In this document: positions 34,345 to 43,756 of the stretch, piece by piece
How the letters are laid out: every line of letters starts with the position of its first letter
Numbering within the stretch: the first letter of the stretch is position 1
Source: Alicyclobacillus pomorum DSM 14955
Lineage (GTDB): Bacteria; Bacillota; Bacilli; Alicyclobacillales; Alicyclobacillaceae
Assembly: GCF_000472905.1 (NCBI RefSeq)
Contig: NZ_AXAR01000007.1
Location: 1-64,000 of the forward strand
DNA: 64,000 nt
Direction: 5' to 3'
Program-made: the position numbers and the translations under genes
Notes under the pieces: generated by a model
Told to the model about the DNA's origin: nothing
The model's input: the letters and a program-made list of their open reading frames with translations, nothing else
Databases searched by the model: none

Positions 34345-34978
34345 TGCCGTTCCTTGGTGGGGCTGGTTTGCGTGGGTTATAGCCATTGCGCTTGGAATTG
34401 TAGCTTACAATCATCTTCCGACGCAGGTCGCTACACATTTCAATTTGGCTGGCAAACCGGATCACATGGGCTCACGTCTGGAAGCGGTTTTGATGGAGCC
34501 GACAATCATGCTCGGCATCATTCTCTTGTGGCATGTGCTTTGGAGGATTGATCCGAAGAAAAGGAACTACGAGTCCTTCTGGTCGACTTATCGATATATC
34601 GGTGGCGTCATTGTTGTGTTCATAGGGGTAATGTACCTGTCGACTCTAGAACATGTATTAAATATAGCGCCGATACGATTTTCGATGCGATTCGGCCCGA
34701 CTACATTGGGCATCATGATCTTGCTATTGGCAAATGTTTTACCTCGTCTTCAACCAAATTGGTGGGTCGGAATTCGCACGCCTTGGACTTTGTCGAGTAC
34801 GGAGAGTTGGAATCGCACGCACCGGTTAGCAGGACATTTAGGCTTTCCAACTGGAGTTCTTATGGTCATTCTTGTTTGGGTTTTACCGAACTCATTGATA
34901 CCATTGGCGATTCTAGTACCAATCATCTTATGGGTGCTTATTACGGTTGTGGCTTCGTATGTTTACGCTAAAACATGA
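34325..34978 (+). CDS. SdpI-family membrane protein
   Basis: About 217 residues with six hydrophobic segments. N-terminal DUF1648 pattern (YNHLPTQVATHFNLAGKPDHMGS) and the SdpI pattern QPNWWVGIRTPWTLSSTESWNRTHRLAGH. In Bacillus SdpI protects against the SDP cannibalism toxin and signals to SdpR. GGAGG lies 11 bases before GTG 34325; the gene overlaps the regulator by 20 bp. No sdpABC toxin genes are in the window, so immunity to a foreign or sibling toxin is inference. Confidence 0.88.
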   Translation: MKKMKGNAVPWWGWFAWVIAIALGIVAYNHLPTQVATHFNLAGKPDHMGSRLEAVLMEPTIMLGIILLWHVLWRIDPKKRNYESFWSTYRYIGGVIVVFIGVMYLSTLEHVLNIAPIRFSMRFGPTTLGIMILLLANVLPRLQPNWWVGIRTPWTLSSTESWNRTHRLAGHLGFPTGVLMVILVWVLPNSLIPLAILVPIILWVLITVVASYVYAKT

Positions 34979-35172
34979 CATTTGGCGTTGACACGACACA
35001 AGACCAAACCGTAGAGCTACCGTTTGATGCCCTGATGAGACGAAGACGAAAAAATACGTGATGAACCTTGTTTCAGAGCGCACCACAAAGAGAAAAGCTC
35101 CACACAGCCTCGCGCTCAATCGTTCCACAAGGCGGTGTGGAGTGTGCCAGAACACATGGTTTGTATGCCGCT

Positions 35173-36528
35173 TTATCCCTCTAGCAGAAGGGATTCCGGG
35201 TCTTCCAACAGTTCTTTGACTTTAACCAAGAAGCGGACAGCTTCACTGCCGTCGACGATGCGGTGGTCGTAGGACAGCGCGACGTACATCATGGGCCGTA
35301 CCACCACTTCGCCTTTCATGGCCACGGGGCGCTCCTGGATTTTGTGCATACCGAGAATGCCAACTTGCGGTGCGTTCAGAATGGGTGTTGACATGAGCGA
35401 TCCGAACGTACCGCCGTTGGTAATGGTAAACGTGCCTCCTTGCAACTCCTGCAGTGTCAACTGGTTGCTGCGCGCTCGAGTCGCGAGCGAGGCAATCGCT
35501 TGTTCAATCTCAGCAAACGACATCCGGTCCGCGTCACGCACCACGGGCACGACGAGTCCGGCCTCTGTTGCTACGGCGATACCGATGTCGTAATAGTGCT
35601 TGATGATCATGTCTTCGCCTTGAATCTCGGCGTTCAGCCGAGGGATGGCCTTGAGTGCCCCGATGACCGCTTTCGTGAAAAAGGACATGAAACCAAGTCC
35701 GACACCGTACTGCTCCTTAAACGATTCCTTGCGGCGTTTCCGGATGTTTATCACGTTGCTCATGTCAATTTCGTTGAACGTCGTCAGCATCGCAGCCGTA
35801 TGTTGGGCTTCCACCAAACGCTTTGCGATGGTCAGGCGACGTCGCGACATGCGTACGCGCTCGTCGTAGCGGTACGGCATCTCTCTTGAAGCGGAGGACG
35901 CGTCAGCCTGTGCTGGATTCACCGTCGCCGTACGCTGTGGTCCTGTTGCGTTCGCAGGCATCGCTGAGTTGCCGGATCTCTGTGTCGATTGCGAGAGAAT
36001 GTCTTCTTTATGAATCCGCCCGTCGACTGCAGACGGTTGAATCTGCGTCAAGTCTACGCCGCGTTCTGCGGCCATTCGCCGGACCGCTGGCGTGGCACGA
36101 GGTGGTAACGGCGGAGGGGCGTTCCTACCGCTGTTGGCGGTACGTGGAGCGGCCTGTCCCACGGGCGCATTGGGAGCCTTTGGGCTCTCAGGGGGCGGAG
36201 TGTGTACTACATTGGCAGCCGCGCCAGACAAGGTCTCCGACGCCGGGTGCTTGACCGTGTTTGTGGAAGGTTCCGGTGCAGTCGCCGTGGGCGTACCCTG
36301 GCCGATGACTGCAATGACCTCTCCGACCTGCACGGTTTCACCGGTCTGCTTCAGAACCGTCTGAAGGACGCCCGACTCTTCTGCAATCACTTCCACGTTC
36401 ACCTTGTCTGTTTCCAGCTCGACCACGGCGTCCCCAGCTTCCACCGACTCGCCCGCTTTTTTCAGCCAGGTGCCGACAGTGGCTTCCAGAATGGATTCTC
36501 CGAGCTCGGGCACTTTGATGTCACTCAC
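35173..36528 (-). CDS. odhB: 2-oxoglutarate dehydrogenase E2 (dihydrolipoyl succinyltransferase)
   Basis: 451 residues: N-terminal lipoyl domain ([18 protein letters not shown] with the lipoyl-lysine in [11 protein letters not shown]), an Ala/Pro linker, the peripheral subunit-binding domain ([19 protein letters not shown]), a second linker and the catalytic domain ending in [16 protein letters not shown] with the catalytic His-Asp. It transfers succinyl groups in the TCA cycle. GTG 36528 has AAAGGAGG upstream. It lies 22 bp after odhA. No E3 gene (lpd) is adjacent. Confidence 0.95.
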   Translation of the reverse strand: MSDIKVPELGESILEATVGTWLKKAGESVEAGDAVVELETDKVNVEVIAEESGVLQTVLKQTGETVQVGEVIAVIGQGTPTATAPEPSTNTVKHPASETLSGAAANVVHTPPPESPKAPNAPVGQAAPRTANSGRNAPPPLPPRATPAVRRMAAERGVDLTQIQPSAVDGRIHKEDILSQSTQRSGNSAMPANATGPQRTATVNPAQADASSASREMPYRYDERVRMSRRRLTIAKRLVEAQHTAAMLTTFNEIDMSNVINIRKRRKESFKEQYGVGLGFMSFFTKAVIGALKAIPRLNAEIQGEDMIIKHYYDIGIAVATEAGLVVPVVRDADRMSFAEIEQAIASLATRARSNQLTLQELQGGTFTITNGGTFGSLMSTPILNAPQVGILGMHKIQERPVAMKGEVVVRPMMYVALSYDHRIVDGSEAVRFLVKVKELLEDPESLLLEG

Positions 36529-36550
36529 GTTGGTTGTATCCTCCTTTATG

Positions 36551-39367
36551 TCAAATCCGAGTCTGCCCTGGATCCAGCGCTTCACTGAGAATCCGGGCCT
36601 GCTCCCGCTGGTGTTCTGAAGCGTGACCTTCCGCTGGGCTCGCGGATTCGGCGCGTCCAATGTAACGCAGCCGGACATCGCTCGGTATAAGCATTTGCAA
36701 GTGTGGGTGGATGTATCGCCACGCCCCCATGTTTTCCGGTTCTTCCTGCAGCCAGATGACTTCTCGAAGCCCTGGATAGCGCGATAGCAACCGAACAACA
36801 TCCTCTCTCGGGAACGGGTACAGTTGTTCGATTCGGCCGTGCGCCAACCAGTCGTGCGAGGCTCCCGCCGATTCCATACTTGTTACGAGATCCACGCCGA
36901 CCTTGCCGCTGGACAACACCAGGCGCCTGACTTTGGCGGGATCCGCCTCGCCAGCGACAGACAGTACAGTCTGAAACCGACCATTCGCGAGATCTTGTGC
37001 GGGAGATGACGCTCGTGGGTTGCGCAACAGACTCTTAGGTGTCATTAAAAACAAAGGGCGGGCGTTTTTACCCAATCGAGCCGCGTGTCTGCGCAATAGG
37101 TGAAAGTATTGAGCAGACGTCGTGACGTTGGCCACAACAATGTTCCCCGCGGCTGCCAGTTGTAAGTATCGTTCCACGCGAGCACTCGAATGCTCCGGAC
37201 CTTGTCCTTCGTATCCGTGTGGCAACAGCACCACGATGCCGGAGGATTGACCCCACTTGGCGAGCCCCGAGACAATGAACTGGTCAATGATAACCTGCGC
37301 GACATTCGCGAAATCGCCGAACTGCGCCTCCCAAAGGACAAGCGTCTCGGGGGCTTGAACGTTGTAGCCGTACTCAAATCCGAGCACCGCGGTTTCCGTG
37401 AGTGGGCTGTTGTGTACATCAAACGACGCCTTGGCTTGAGACAACGTTTTCAAAGGCACGTATTCGTCCCCCGTGCGCGCGTCGTGCAAAACAAGATGGC
37501 GGTGGGCGAACGTGCCTCGCTCCGTATCCTGGCCGGTGAGGCGAATCGGCGTTCCGTCTGCCAGGATGGATGCGAACGCCAACACCTCCGCATGTGCCCA
37601 ATCGACCATGCCGCCCGGCAACAACGCCTCGCGCCGACGTTCGAGTACCTTGGCGAGTTTCGGGTATACTTGGAACGTTTCAGGGCGCGTCAGCATGGCC
37701 TCGTTCAACGCCTGCAGAGTCTCCAGCGTAACGGGTTTCGCTTCCTGCGTCGGTAGGTCCCATACCTTGGGATCAGTCGGCTCGGACATCGGCTTTACTT
37801 TGGCATGCACTTCCCGCAGCACAGTATTGACCTCCGACTCCATGTCTGAAGCTTGGGCTTCAGAAATCACGCCCTCTTCCACCAGGGTCTGCGCGTACAA
37901 CGCACGCACGGTCGGGTGCTTCTGAATCAGCTGGTATAGCGTCGGTTGGGTGACGGACGGATCGTCCATTTCGTTGTGGCCCCACCGTCGGTATCCAATC
38001 AGATTGATGAGGAAGTCCTTGTTAAATTTTGCTCTGTACAAAGCGGCAAGCCGAACGGCCGTGAGGCACGCTTCTGGATGATCCGCCGACACGTGAACCA
38101 CTGGCACTTCAAACCCTTTGGCTAAGTCGCTGGCGGCGGATGTGGATCTGGTTTCGTCTTCTTCGGCGGTGAAGCCCAGCCGGTTGTTGGCGATGATATG
38201 TATGGTACCGCCGGTCGTATAACCCCGGATCTGTGAGAAGTTGAACGTCTCGGCAACTACGCCTTCGCCTGGAAAGGCTGCGTCACCGTGCACGAGTACC
38301 GCAATGGCGGACTGCGGATTCAGCGGAGGTTCCCCAGCCACCGCGCGCGTCTCTTGAGCGGCTCTCGCATAGCCGAGGACGACCGGATTCACGAACTCAA
38401 GGTGGCTTGGATTGTTTGCCAAGCGAATCCGCGCGTGTCCTGTACCCTCATTGGTCACAGTACGGAAGGCGCCTAAGTGGTACTTCACGTCGCCCGTCCA
38501 GCCCGTGTGGATGCTTTCCGAGAGTGCTCTTTCCTTGTTCGGAGCGGATTGAAACTCCGCAAAAATCTTTTCGTAGGGTTTTCCGAGCACGTGTGCCAAA
38601 ACATTCAGTCGGCCGCGGTGAGCCATGCCTATCATGATGTCCTTTGCGCCTCCGGACACACTGAGGTGAACGAGCATGTCCAGCATGGGGACGAGCATGT
38701 CCAATCCTTCAATGGAAAACCGCTTTTGACCCACGTACGTTCGGTGGAGGAACTTTTCGAATGATTCAACTTCACTCAATCGATGCAACAGCTGGACGCG
38801 CATGTCAGGGGATAAATCTACCCGATGCCTCCCCGTTTCCACCACGTTGTCCAACCAAGCTCGTTCCTGCAAGTCGGTCACGTGGGCAAAGTCGTAACTG
38901 ATAACACCCGTATATGTCTTGCGCAGTGTTTCTACTGCATCCAGCGCAGTGTGCACATGCAGTGGCGCGTTCGGCCACACGAAACGAGCCGGAATCGTCT
39001 GCAGGACGTCTTCGGTGAGTCCATATGTCGAGAGTGACAGCGCCGGTACTTCCCGGCGTGAACTGTCGGTCGGCCCGGTCTGTGCCGCAAGGTGACCGTA
39101 TTCACGAATGTTGTCCGCCAACTGCCGCGCGGCAAGCACGGACCTTATGTATGATGGGGAAACTTGGGTCTTGGCTGTGGATGAAGTTGTATCTCCTAAA
39201 GATTGCCAAACCCATGATCCAGTGTCGTTAAACAGTGCACGAATGTCTTCCGGGACTGAAGTTGGGTCCTGTTTATACTGTTCGTACAAGCCCGCAAGGT
39301 ACGCCAAATTTGGACCCGTAAAGTTGCTGTAAGCGGAGGACACATTGACAGCGGAACGCAATGCCAT
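36551..39367 (-). CDS. odhA: 2-oxoglutarate dehydrogenase E1
   Basis: 938 residues, usual length. The thiamine-diphosphate enzyme decarboxylates 2-oxoglutarate. Visible: [35 protein letters not shown] (ThDP/metal site), [18 protein letters not shown], and the transketolase-like C-terminal half with [23 protein letters not shown] precedes ATG 39367. First gene of the odhAB operon. Confidence 0.96.
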   Translation of the reverse strand: MALRSAVNVSSAYSNFTGPNLAYLAGLYEQYKQDPTSVPEDIRALFNDTGSWVWQSLGDTTSSTAKTQVSPSYIRSVLAARQLADNIREYGHLAAQTGPTDSSRREVPALSLSTYGLTEDVLQTIPARFVWPNAPLHVHTALDAVETLRKTYTGVISYDFAHVTDLQERAWLDNVVETGRHRVDLSPDMRVQLLHRLSEVESFEKFLHRTYVGQKRFSIEGLDMLVPMLDMLVHLSVSGGAKDIMIGMAHRGRLNVLAHVLGKPYEKIFAEFQSAPNKERALSESIHTGWTGDVKYHLGAFRTVTNEGTGHARIRLANNPSHLEFVNPVVLGYARAAQETRAVAGEPPLNPQSAIAVLVHGDAAFPGEGVVAETFNFSQIRGYTTGGTIHIIANNRLGFTAEEDETRSTSAASDLAKGFEVPVVHVSADHPEACLTAVRLAALYRAKFNKDFLINLIGYRRWGHNEMDDPSVTQPTLYQLIQKHPTVRALYAQTLVEEGVISEAQASDMESEVNTVLREVHAKVKPMSEPTDPKVWDLPTQEAKPVTLETLQALNEAMLTRPETFQVYPKLAKVLERRREALLPGGMVDWAHAEVLAFASILADGTPIRLTGQDTERGTFAHRHLVLHDARTGDEYVPLKTLSQAKASFDVHNSPLTETAVLGFEYGYNVQAPETLVLWEAQFGDFANVAQVIIDQFIVSGLAKWGQSSGIVVLLPHGYEGQGPEHSSARVERYLQLAAAGNIVVANVTTSAQYFHLLRRHAARLGKNARPLFLMTPKSLLRNPRASSPAQDLANGRFQTVLSVAGEADPAKVRRLVLSSGKVGVDLVTSMESAGASHDWLAHGRIEQLYPFPREDVVRLLSRYPGLREVIWLQEEPENMGAWRYIHPHLQMLIPSDVRLRYIGRAESASPAEGHASEHQREQARILSEALDPGQTRI

Positions 39368-39593
39368 GACGAGTCTCCTTTATATAGATATCGGTACACA
39401 CTCTGGCTGTCTCAGTAATTTCTAGTATGTCTCTAGTTTGAAAAAACATTCCCATGTAGAAGCGAAGGACTCCCGGGATTCTGCCTCGTGTGTAGCATAC
39501 GGTCTGGAAATTTTGCTCTGTACACAGAGGGTGAGATCCTCGGATAGGACCGCCGCCGAGGGGCACACTGCAACCTGAAAGGAGGGGACATTT

Positions 39594-40322
39594 ATGAACT
39601 GGAAAACTGGTGCTGTTCTGTTGACGCTGCTGGCTGTAACGGGATGTGGCAACGCTGCGAACAACGCAGCGAACGCGACAGGCAATGCAGCTGGCTTTGT
39701 GGGTAACGCCACAGGCAACGTGGTTCGCGGTGCAGGAAATATCATCGGCCAAGGAACCAACGCCATCGGCAATGCAGCCGGTCAAGCTGGCAACGCAGTG
39801 GGTGGCGCTGCACGAGGTGGCATGAACCGTGTTGGCGATGGAAATGTGTACAGGGGATCGCAATCGGTTCAATTTAACAACGCCACGAAGACCGTAGATG
39901 TTCGTCTCTCGGGCGCTACGGCGGGGAACAGGGCTGGTACGGCTTGGGCTGGAGGAACGGCCAGGGCGGTCACTGGCAACTGGACCGGCGCTTCCACCAT
40001 CACGGTACCCGTTGGCTGGGGCGTTCGCGTGACCAGTCCGCGTGGAGCCGCTTGGGCTGGCGACGTGTACGTGGTGCGGCACACCGGAGGTGCGGGCGTT
40101 GGGACATGGGCCCCAGGGGCAGCCGGGATGGCGAATGGACTCGGCAACGTTCGTGCAGCTGGTGGCAGTCACCTGGCCAATGGGCAGAAGTTTACTCCGA
40201 GTGCGCCAGGTGTGTACGCGATTGTGGTGTCTGGGAACGGCATGGCCACCCGCGTCGTGGACTTCGTGAATGTCACGCGTCACGCGGCACCACCGTCGAT
40301 TGTGACGTCTGATGTGTGGTAA
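39594..40322 (+). CDS. Lipoprotein with cupredoxin-like domain, possibly sulfocyanin-related
   Basis: 242 residues. Signal peptide with lipobox VTGC at about residue 18, a 60-residue Asn/Ala/Gly repeat linker (NAANATGNAAGFVGNATGN) and a domain of about 160 residues with WTGASTITVPVGWGVRVTSP and SAPGVYAIVVSGNGMATRVVDFVNV. The spacing resembles sulfocyanin-type blue-copper proteins, but the Cys and most His/Met copper ligands are absent, so copper binding is unlikely. AAAGGAGG precedes ATG 39594. A terminator follows. Family relation is tentative. Confidence 0.7.
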   Translation: MNWKTGAVLLTLLAVTGCGNAANNAANATGNAAGFVGNATGNVVRGAGNIIGQGTNAIGNAAGQAGNAVGGAARGGMNRVGDGNVYRGSQSVQFNNATKTVDVRLSGATAGNRAGTAWAGGTARAVTGNWTGASTITVPVGWGVRVTSPRGAAWAGDVYVVRHTGGAGVGTWAPGAAGMANGLGNVRAAGGSHLANGQKFTPSAPGVYAIVVSGNGMATRVVDFVNVTRHAAPPSIVTSDVW

Positions 40323-40340
40323 GTTCCAGAACGTCGTGTA

Positions 40341-40371
40341 GCAGGTGGGGGATTTCCTCACCTGCTTTTAC
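40341..40371 (+). terminator. Terminator after the cupredoxin-like gene
   Basis: Stem GCAGGTG/CACCTGC (40341-40347 and 40359-40365) and TTTT. Confidence 0.8.
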
Positions 40372-40436
40372 GTGTTGACAGGTCTCACCCGGTTGACTAA
40401 ACTATCAAATTATTCAGAGCAAAGGTGAGATACCAG

Positions 40437-40736
40437 ATGTGGATCCGCATGCTGAATTCAGCGGATGCCGTGTTGTACCGCATGTTACGGCTCGAGGCAT
40501 TGCAGAACAACCCAGAAGCGTTTCTCGAGACGTATGAGAACGCGTCCAGGAAGTCCATCGATGATACGGCGCAGAAGCTTCAGCCTGCTGAAACTCACTT
40601 CACGCTAGGCGCTTTCCTGCAAGAAGACGAATTGGTCGGCGCGGTCACCTTCCTGCGCGAACGCGAAGCGAAAGTGCGTCATAAAGGTCATGTGGTTGCG
40701 ATGTACGTTCGACCTCAGGCAAGAGGTGTGAGGTAA
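40437..40736 (+). pseudogene. GNAT acetyltransferase, N-terminal half
   Basis: 99 residues from ATG 40437 (AAAGGTGAG upstream). It begins as a GNAT protein (YRMLRLEALQNNPEAFLETYE, FLQEDELVGAVTFLRE) and reaches the acetyl-CoA-binding motif A start (VVAMYVRPQARG) but stops at TAA after GVR. The second half, with the pyrophosphate loop, is missing; a terminator follows immediately. Likely a 3' truncation. Confidence 0.75.
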
Positions 40737-40749
40737 GCAACCTCAGCAG

Positions 40750-40777
40750 GAGCCCGCACTGTGGGCGCGGGCTCTTT
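40750..40777 (+). terminator. Terminator between the GNAT remnant and the M32 gene
   Basis: Stem GAGCCCGC/GCGGGCTC followed by TTT. It could also serve the minus-strand peptidase gene weakly. Confidence 0.55.
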
Positions 40778-40789
40778 GGGATGGTGGGG

Positions 40790-42310
40790 TTACATTCCAT
40801 ACAGCGGAGAAAACTTTTCCTTGAGATAGGACACCAGATACTTCGCATTGATGGGCTCTCCGGTGACCTGTTGGACAATGTCGGCAGGTTGCAGCAGCTT
40901 ACCGTGGCGGTGGATCTTGTTCTGTAACCATTCGCAAATCCCACTCAACTCGCCTTTGCGCACTTGTTCCATGAAATCCGGCACTTCCTTCGCAAGGGCA
41001 TTGCGGAACTGAGCGGCGTAGATGTTACCAAGTGAGTACGACGGAAAGTATCCAAACAGACCGCCCGACCAGTGCATGTCCTGCAACACGCCTTCAGCGT
41101 CTGTCTCCGGTATGATACCGAGGTATTCTTTCATCTTCTCACGCCACAACTCCGGTAGATCGGCCACTTTCACCTGGCTGTTGATCAGCCCTTTCTCCAA
41201 CTCGTAACGCAGCATGATGTGCAGGTTATACGTCAATTCGTCGGCCAGGATGCGAATCAATGATGGTTGTACGTTGTTGATGGCGAAGTGGAATTCGTCC
41301 AGCGTCACGTCCCCAAACGCTTCCGGGAAGAGACGCTGCACGTGTTGGAAGTTCGCTTCCCAAAACTCGCGGGATCGGCCAATTATGTTTTCGTAGAAAC
41401 GAGATTGTGACTCGTGAATACCCATGGATGCACCGGTGCAGAGCGGCGTTCCAATCAAATTCGTTGAAATGCCTTGTTCATACAGTGCGTGACCGCCTTC
41501 GTGAATGGTCGCGAAGAGAGCGCCGCGCAGATTGTTAGGAAGGAAGCGGGTGGTCACGCGGGTGTCAAATCGATTGATGGACGTTTGGAACGGGTGCGCT
41601 GTTTCGTCGAGGCGACCCGCTCCGAAGTCGTACCCGATGTTTTCGAGCATGAGGAGGGACAGTTCACGCTGTTTCTGCACGTCAAAATGCCCTTCAAACA
41701 TGTTCACGTTGGGTTTCTTACCAGAGCTGACAATCGCCTGTAGCAACCTGACGGTTTCATTTCGTAGCGCGCCGAAGATCTCGTCCAATTGCTTGACCGT
41801 GATGCCTGGTTCGTACATGTCGAGCAGTGTGTCGTATTTGTTGTCCTTGTAGCCCCAGTACCCTACAAACTCGATGTTCATGGCCACCACTTGCTCTAGG
41901 TACGGGCGGAATTGCTCGAAGTTCCCAGTCGATTTCGCCTCTTCCCAAACCGATTCCGACTTGGACACCAGAACCACGTACTCCTGATACCGCTTGGCAG
42001 GAATCTTCTTGCTGCGGTCAAATTCTTTTCGCACCTCTCGAACTGTGGCCTGGTCAACTGGGGTCAATTCGGCAAACGCGGATGGATCTGACAACACGTT
42101 GAGGTATTCTTCCATTTGATGCGAGGTGCTCATACGGAAGACTTTACTGGATAGGGTGCCAATGGCCTCCGCGCGCAATTCGTGTCCTTTGCGCGGTGCG
42201 CCGGTGCGTAGGTCCCAGTACATCAGAGCCAGGGCTTCCTGGTAATGCAGCATCTTTCGTACATACTCCCGAAATTCTTGCAAGGTCTTTTGTGTTCTCG
42301 CTGTGGCCAC
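40790..42310 (-). CDS. M32-family carboxypeptidase (Taq type)
   Basis: 506 residues, usual length. HEGGHALYEQG near residue 268 is the HExxH zinc site, followed by GIHESQSRFYENIIGRS, the family's conserved downstream Glu block. These enzymes remove C-terminal residues from peptides in the cytosol. GTG 42310 has GAGGGG upstream with slightly long spacing. A single-gene unit between two converging terminators. Confidence 0.92.
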   Translation of the reverse strand: MATARTQKTLQEFREYVRKMLHYQEALALMYWDLRTGAPRKGHELRAEAIGTLSSKVFRMSTSHQMEEYLNVLSDPSAFAELTPVDQATVREVRKEFDRSKKIPAKRYQEYVVLVSKSESVWEEAKSTGNFEQFRPYLEQVVAMNIEFVGYWGYKDNKYDTLLDMYEPGITVKQLDEIFGALRNETVRLLQAIVSSGKKPNVNMFEGHFDVQKQRELSLLMLENIGYDFGAGRLDETAHPFQTSINRFDTRVTTRFLPNNLRGALFATIHEGGHALYEQGISTNLIGTPLCTGASMGIHESQSRFYENIIGRSREFWEANFQHVQRLFPEAFGDVTLDEFHFAINNVQPSLIRILADELTYNLHIMLRYELEKGLINSQVKVADLPELWREKMKEYLGIIPETDAEGVLQDMHWSGGLFGYFPSYSLGNIYAAQFRNALAKEVPDFMEQVRKGELSGICEWLQNKIHRHGKLLQPADIVQQVTGEPINAKYLVSYLKEKFSPLYGM

Positions 42311-42520
42311 CTATGTACCCATCCCCTCTGCACGAAGTCGGTCTACGACTCGATTATATCGGAGTTCTCTACAGAAAAGTATATATTTTCAAAATGTAGA
42401 TGTGTTTGATTCGGGGGGCTGTGCCAACGCTGAACTCGAGTGAAAGGGACTGGAGCCGGATTCCAATCTCCCCACTCGTTCACTAGTCTCATGACACTTG
42501 GTGCGGTCTAAAATAGGGAT

Positions 42521-42606
42521 AAGCAACCGAAATTGCTTGTGAGCGTAGGTTGCAAGTCTTTTCTTCCTCCGAATCACCCCGTCCCATTGGAACGGGGGAT
42601 TTTTTT
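42521..42606 (+). ncRNA. Candidate small RNA with anti-SD tract
   Basis: A TAAAAT at 42509-42514 precedes a non-coding stretch with a small hairpin (AGCAA..TTGCT, about 42521), a pyrimidine tract TTTTCTTCCTCCG (42559-42571) complementary to GGAGG, and a strong terminator CCCCGT/ACGGGG plus T7 (42577-42606). The lack of a good -35 is the main weakness. It fits an sRNA that pairs with ribosome sites, or the 3' end of an unrecognised transcript. Confidence 0.4.
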
Positions 42607-42695
42607 GCATATGATGCGCGGCGTCTGGTCAATTCCACATCCCATGCGTGGATGAATACGAAACAGAATGATGTGAATGCCAGGAACAGAGTATG

Positions 42696-42721
42696 AAAAG
42701 AGGGCCGCTTTGGGGCGGCCC
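42696..42721 (-). terminator. Terminator of the small membrane protein gene
   Basis: Stem GGGCCGC/GCGGCCC (42702-42708 and 42715-42721) followed on minus by CTTTTC. Confidence 0.7.
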
Positions 42722-42728
42722 GTTCACA

Positions 42729-42908
42729 CTATGCGTGGAACACGATGACGGATATTGTTCCGAGCAGCGACCAGAGAATCGCACCCGAAATCATCCTGCC
42801 TCTCTTCAGTTGAACGTGGAATAGTTTTCCCCATGCCCACATGAATAGCAGGCCTACTGCAAAGTCAATGATCAAGTACAAAATGATGAACAGGAAGTTG
42901 GTGGTCAA
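42729..42908 (-). CDS. Small two-helix membrane protein, 59 residues
   Basis: From TTG 42908 (GGAGG 11 bases upstream) to TAG 42729-42731. Two hydrophobic stretches, NFLFIILYLIIDFAVGLLFMW and ISGAILWSLLGTISVIVF, are joined by WGKLFHVQLKRGRM. A terminator follows on the same strand. Unknown function; too short for routine calls. Confidence 0.55.
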   Translation of the reverse strand: MTTNFLFIILYLIIDFAVGLLFMWAWGKLFHVQLKRGRMISGAILWSLLGTISVIVFHA

Positions 42909-43068
42909 TACCGTTCACGCCTCCACACTCCACACTGAAATCGTTCATTTCCATTTATCTTGTTGGCTGTGAATATTCTCGGGAGTGAGTGTTGGTTTTT
43001 GCAATAACGGGCTTGGGCATTTGTTGCAGCTCCAACCAAGGAGGGAGTACATTTGCATTTTTCATCGT

Positions 43069-43185
43069 TTAATGAACGAAATAGGCCTCATGCGTATGAT
43101 CCTCCAATGGCTTGCCTTTTCCTTGCAGATCATCGAAACCACCCGTGCGAGCATGTTCAGTGACAATATCATCGATGATATCACC
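43069..43185 (-). pseudogene. Fragment of a DUF1992 (DnaJ-homologue) gene
   Basis: The minus frame ending at 43069 encodes GDIIDDIVTEHARTGGFDD and LQGKGKPLEDH, the conserved core of DUF1992, where GKGKPL is diagnostic. Its upstream part is replaced by copy F of the small-RNA repeat, so only this segment survives. Confidence 0.6.
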
Positions 43186-43316
43186 AAATTTCTTGCCCAC
43201 GAATGGGTTTGTTTGAACTTGACGAAATCGTATTTTTAACAAGGACATCCATCGTTGACACAAACTCTCCACACCTTCTATACGAATTCTTAACACGTGC
43301 CCTGTATACTCTCCCA

Positions 43317-43427
43317 TGGGTTGAGTGCCACGCACTGTCTCCAAGGTCACTGGCGCAGGCCGAGCCAGTGACTCTTCACTCTCTTCTTACCCCTATCGCA
43401 CGCTCACTGCTGTGAGCGTCTTTTTTT
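43317..43427 (+). ncRNA. Candidate small RNA, repeat copy F
   Basis: Conserved block ACAAACTCTCCACACCTTCTA (about 43260), -10-like TATACT at 43305-43310, a perfect 9-bp stem GTCACTGGC/GCCAGTGAC (43346-43372), tract CTTCACTCTCTTCTTACCCC, and a terminator CGCTCAC/GTGAGCG with T7 (43421-43427). About 111 nt. It converges on the intact DUF6504-like gene, whose stop codon overlaps the T-run. The first stem (GGAGAC side) is weaker than in copies C and E. Confidence 0.55.
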
Positions 43428-43665
43428 AATCCCACACCCGATAAATCGACCACTGACCACCGCTGAACTCCAGGTCAAACAAAAACCACTCCTGCGTCTG
43501 TACGCGGTACATGGTCCGGGGCGGTTCATCTTCCCACCAGGCGCCAGCCTCCATCCACCAATCGATGATGGTGGTGACAGTGTAGGTGTTGTCGCCGTCG
43601 ACGATGGTATGCGGGAGTCCATCTATCGTTGTCACCTCGATGGATCTTCGAACCAAACGTGACAT
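43426..43665 (-). CDS. DUF6504-like small protein, intact copy
   Basis: 79 residues from ATG 43665: an N-terminal basic stretch (MSRLVRRSIEVTT), DGDNTYTVTTIIDWW, the core MEAGAWWEDEPPRTMYRV and the end GGQWSIYRVWD. The WW-x-E-x-G-x-WW and final YRVWD pattern resembles DUF6504, which in actinobacteria lies near translesion DNA polymerase genes. No polymerase is near here. Its partial copies at 633, 2300, 4135 and others always lie convergent with the small-RNA repeat. Confidence 0.7.
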   Translation of the reverse strand: MSRLVRRSIEVTTIDGLPHTIVDGDNTYTVTTIIDWWMEAGAWWEDEPPRTMYRVQTQEWFLFDLEFSGGQWSIYRVWD

Positions 43666-43756
43666 ATCCTCACCCTGAGATGCGAACGTTTGTTCTCATA
43701 CTACAGGATATGCTACTCGAGATCAAAAAATGCGCTCATCCCGTACGTTGTGAAAA

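Noticed and set aside
39273-40361. Long minus-strand frame over the lipoprotein and odhA start
   Set aside because: Composition unlike a protein and it overlaps two well-supported genes.
42389-42610. Minus-strand 73-codon ORF
   Set aside because: Overlaps the sRNA-like region and terminator; no ribosome site and no protein-like pattern.
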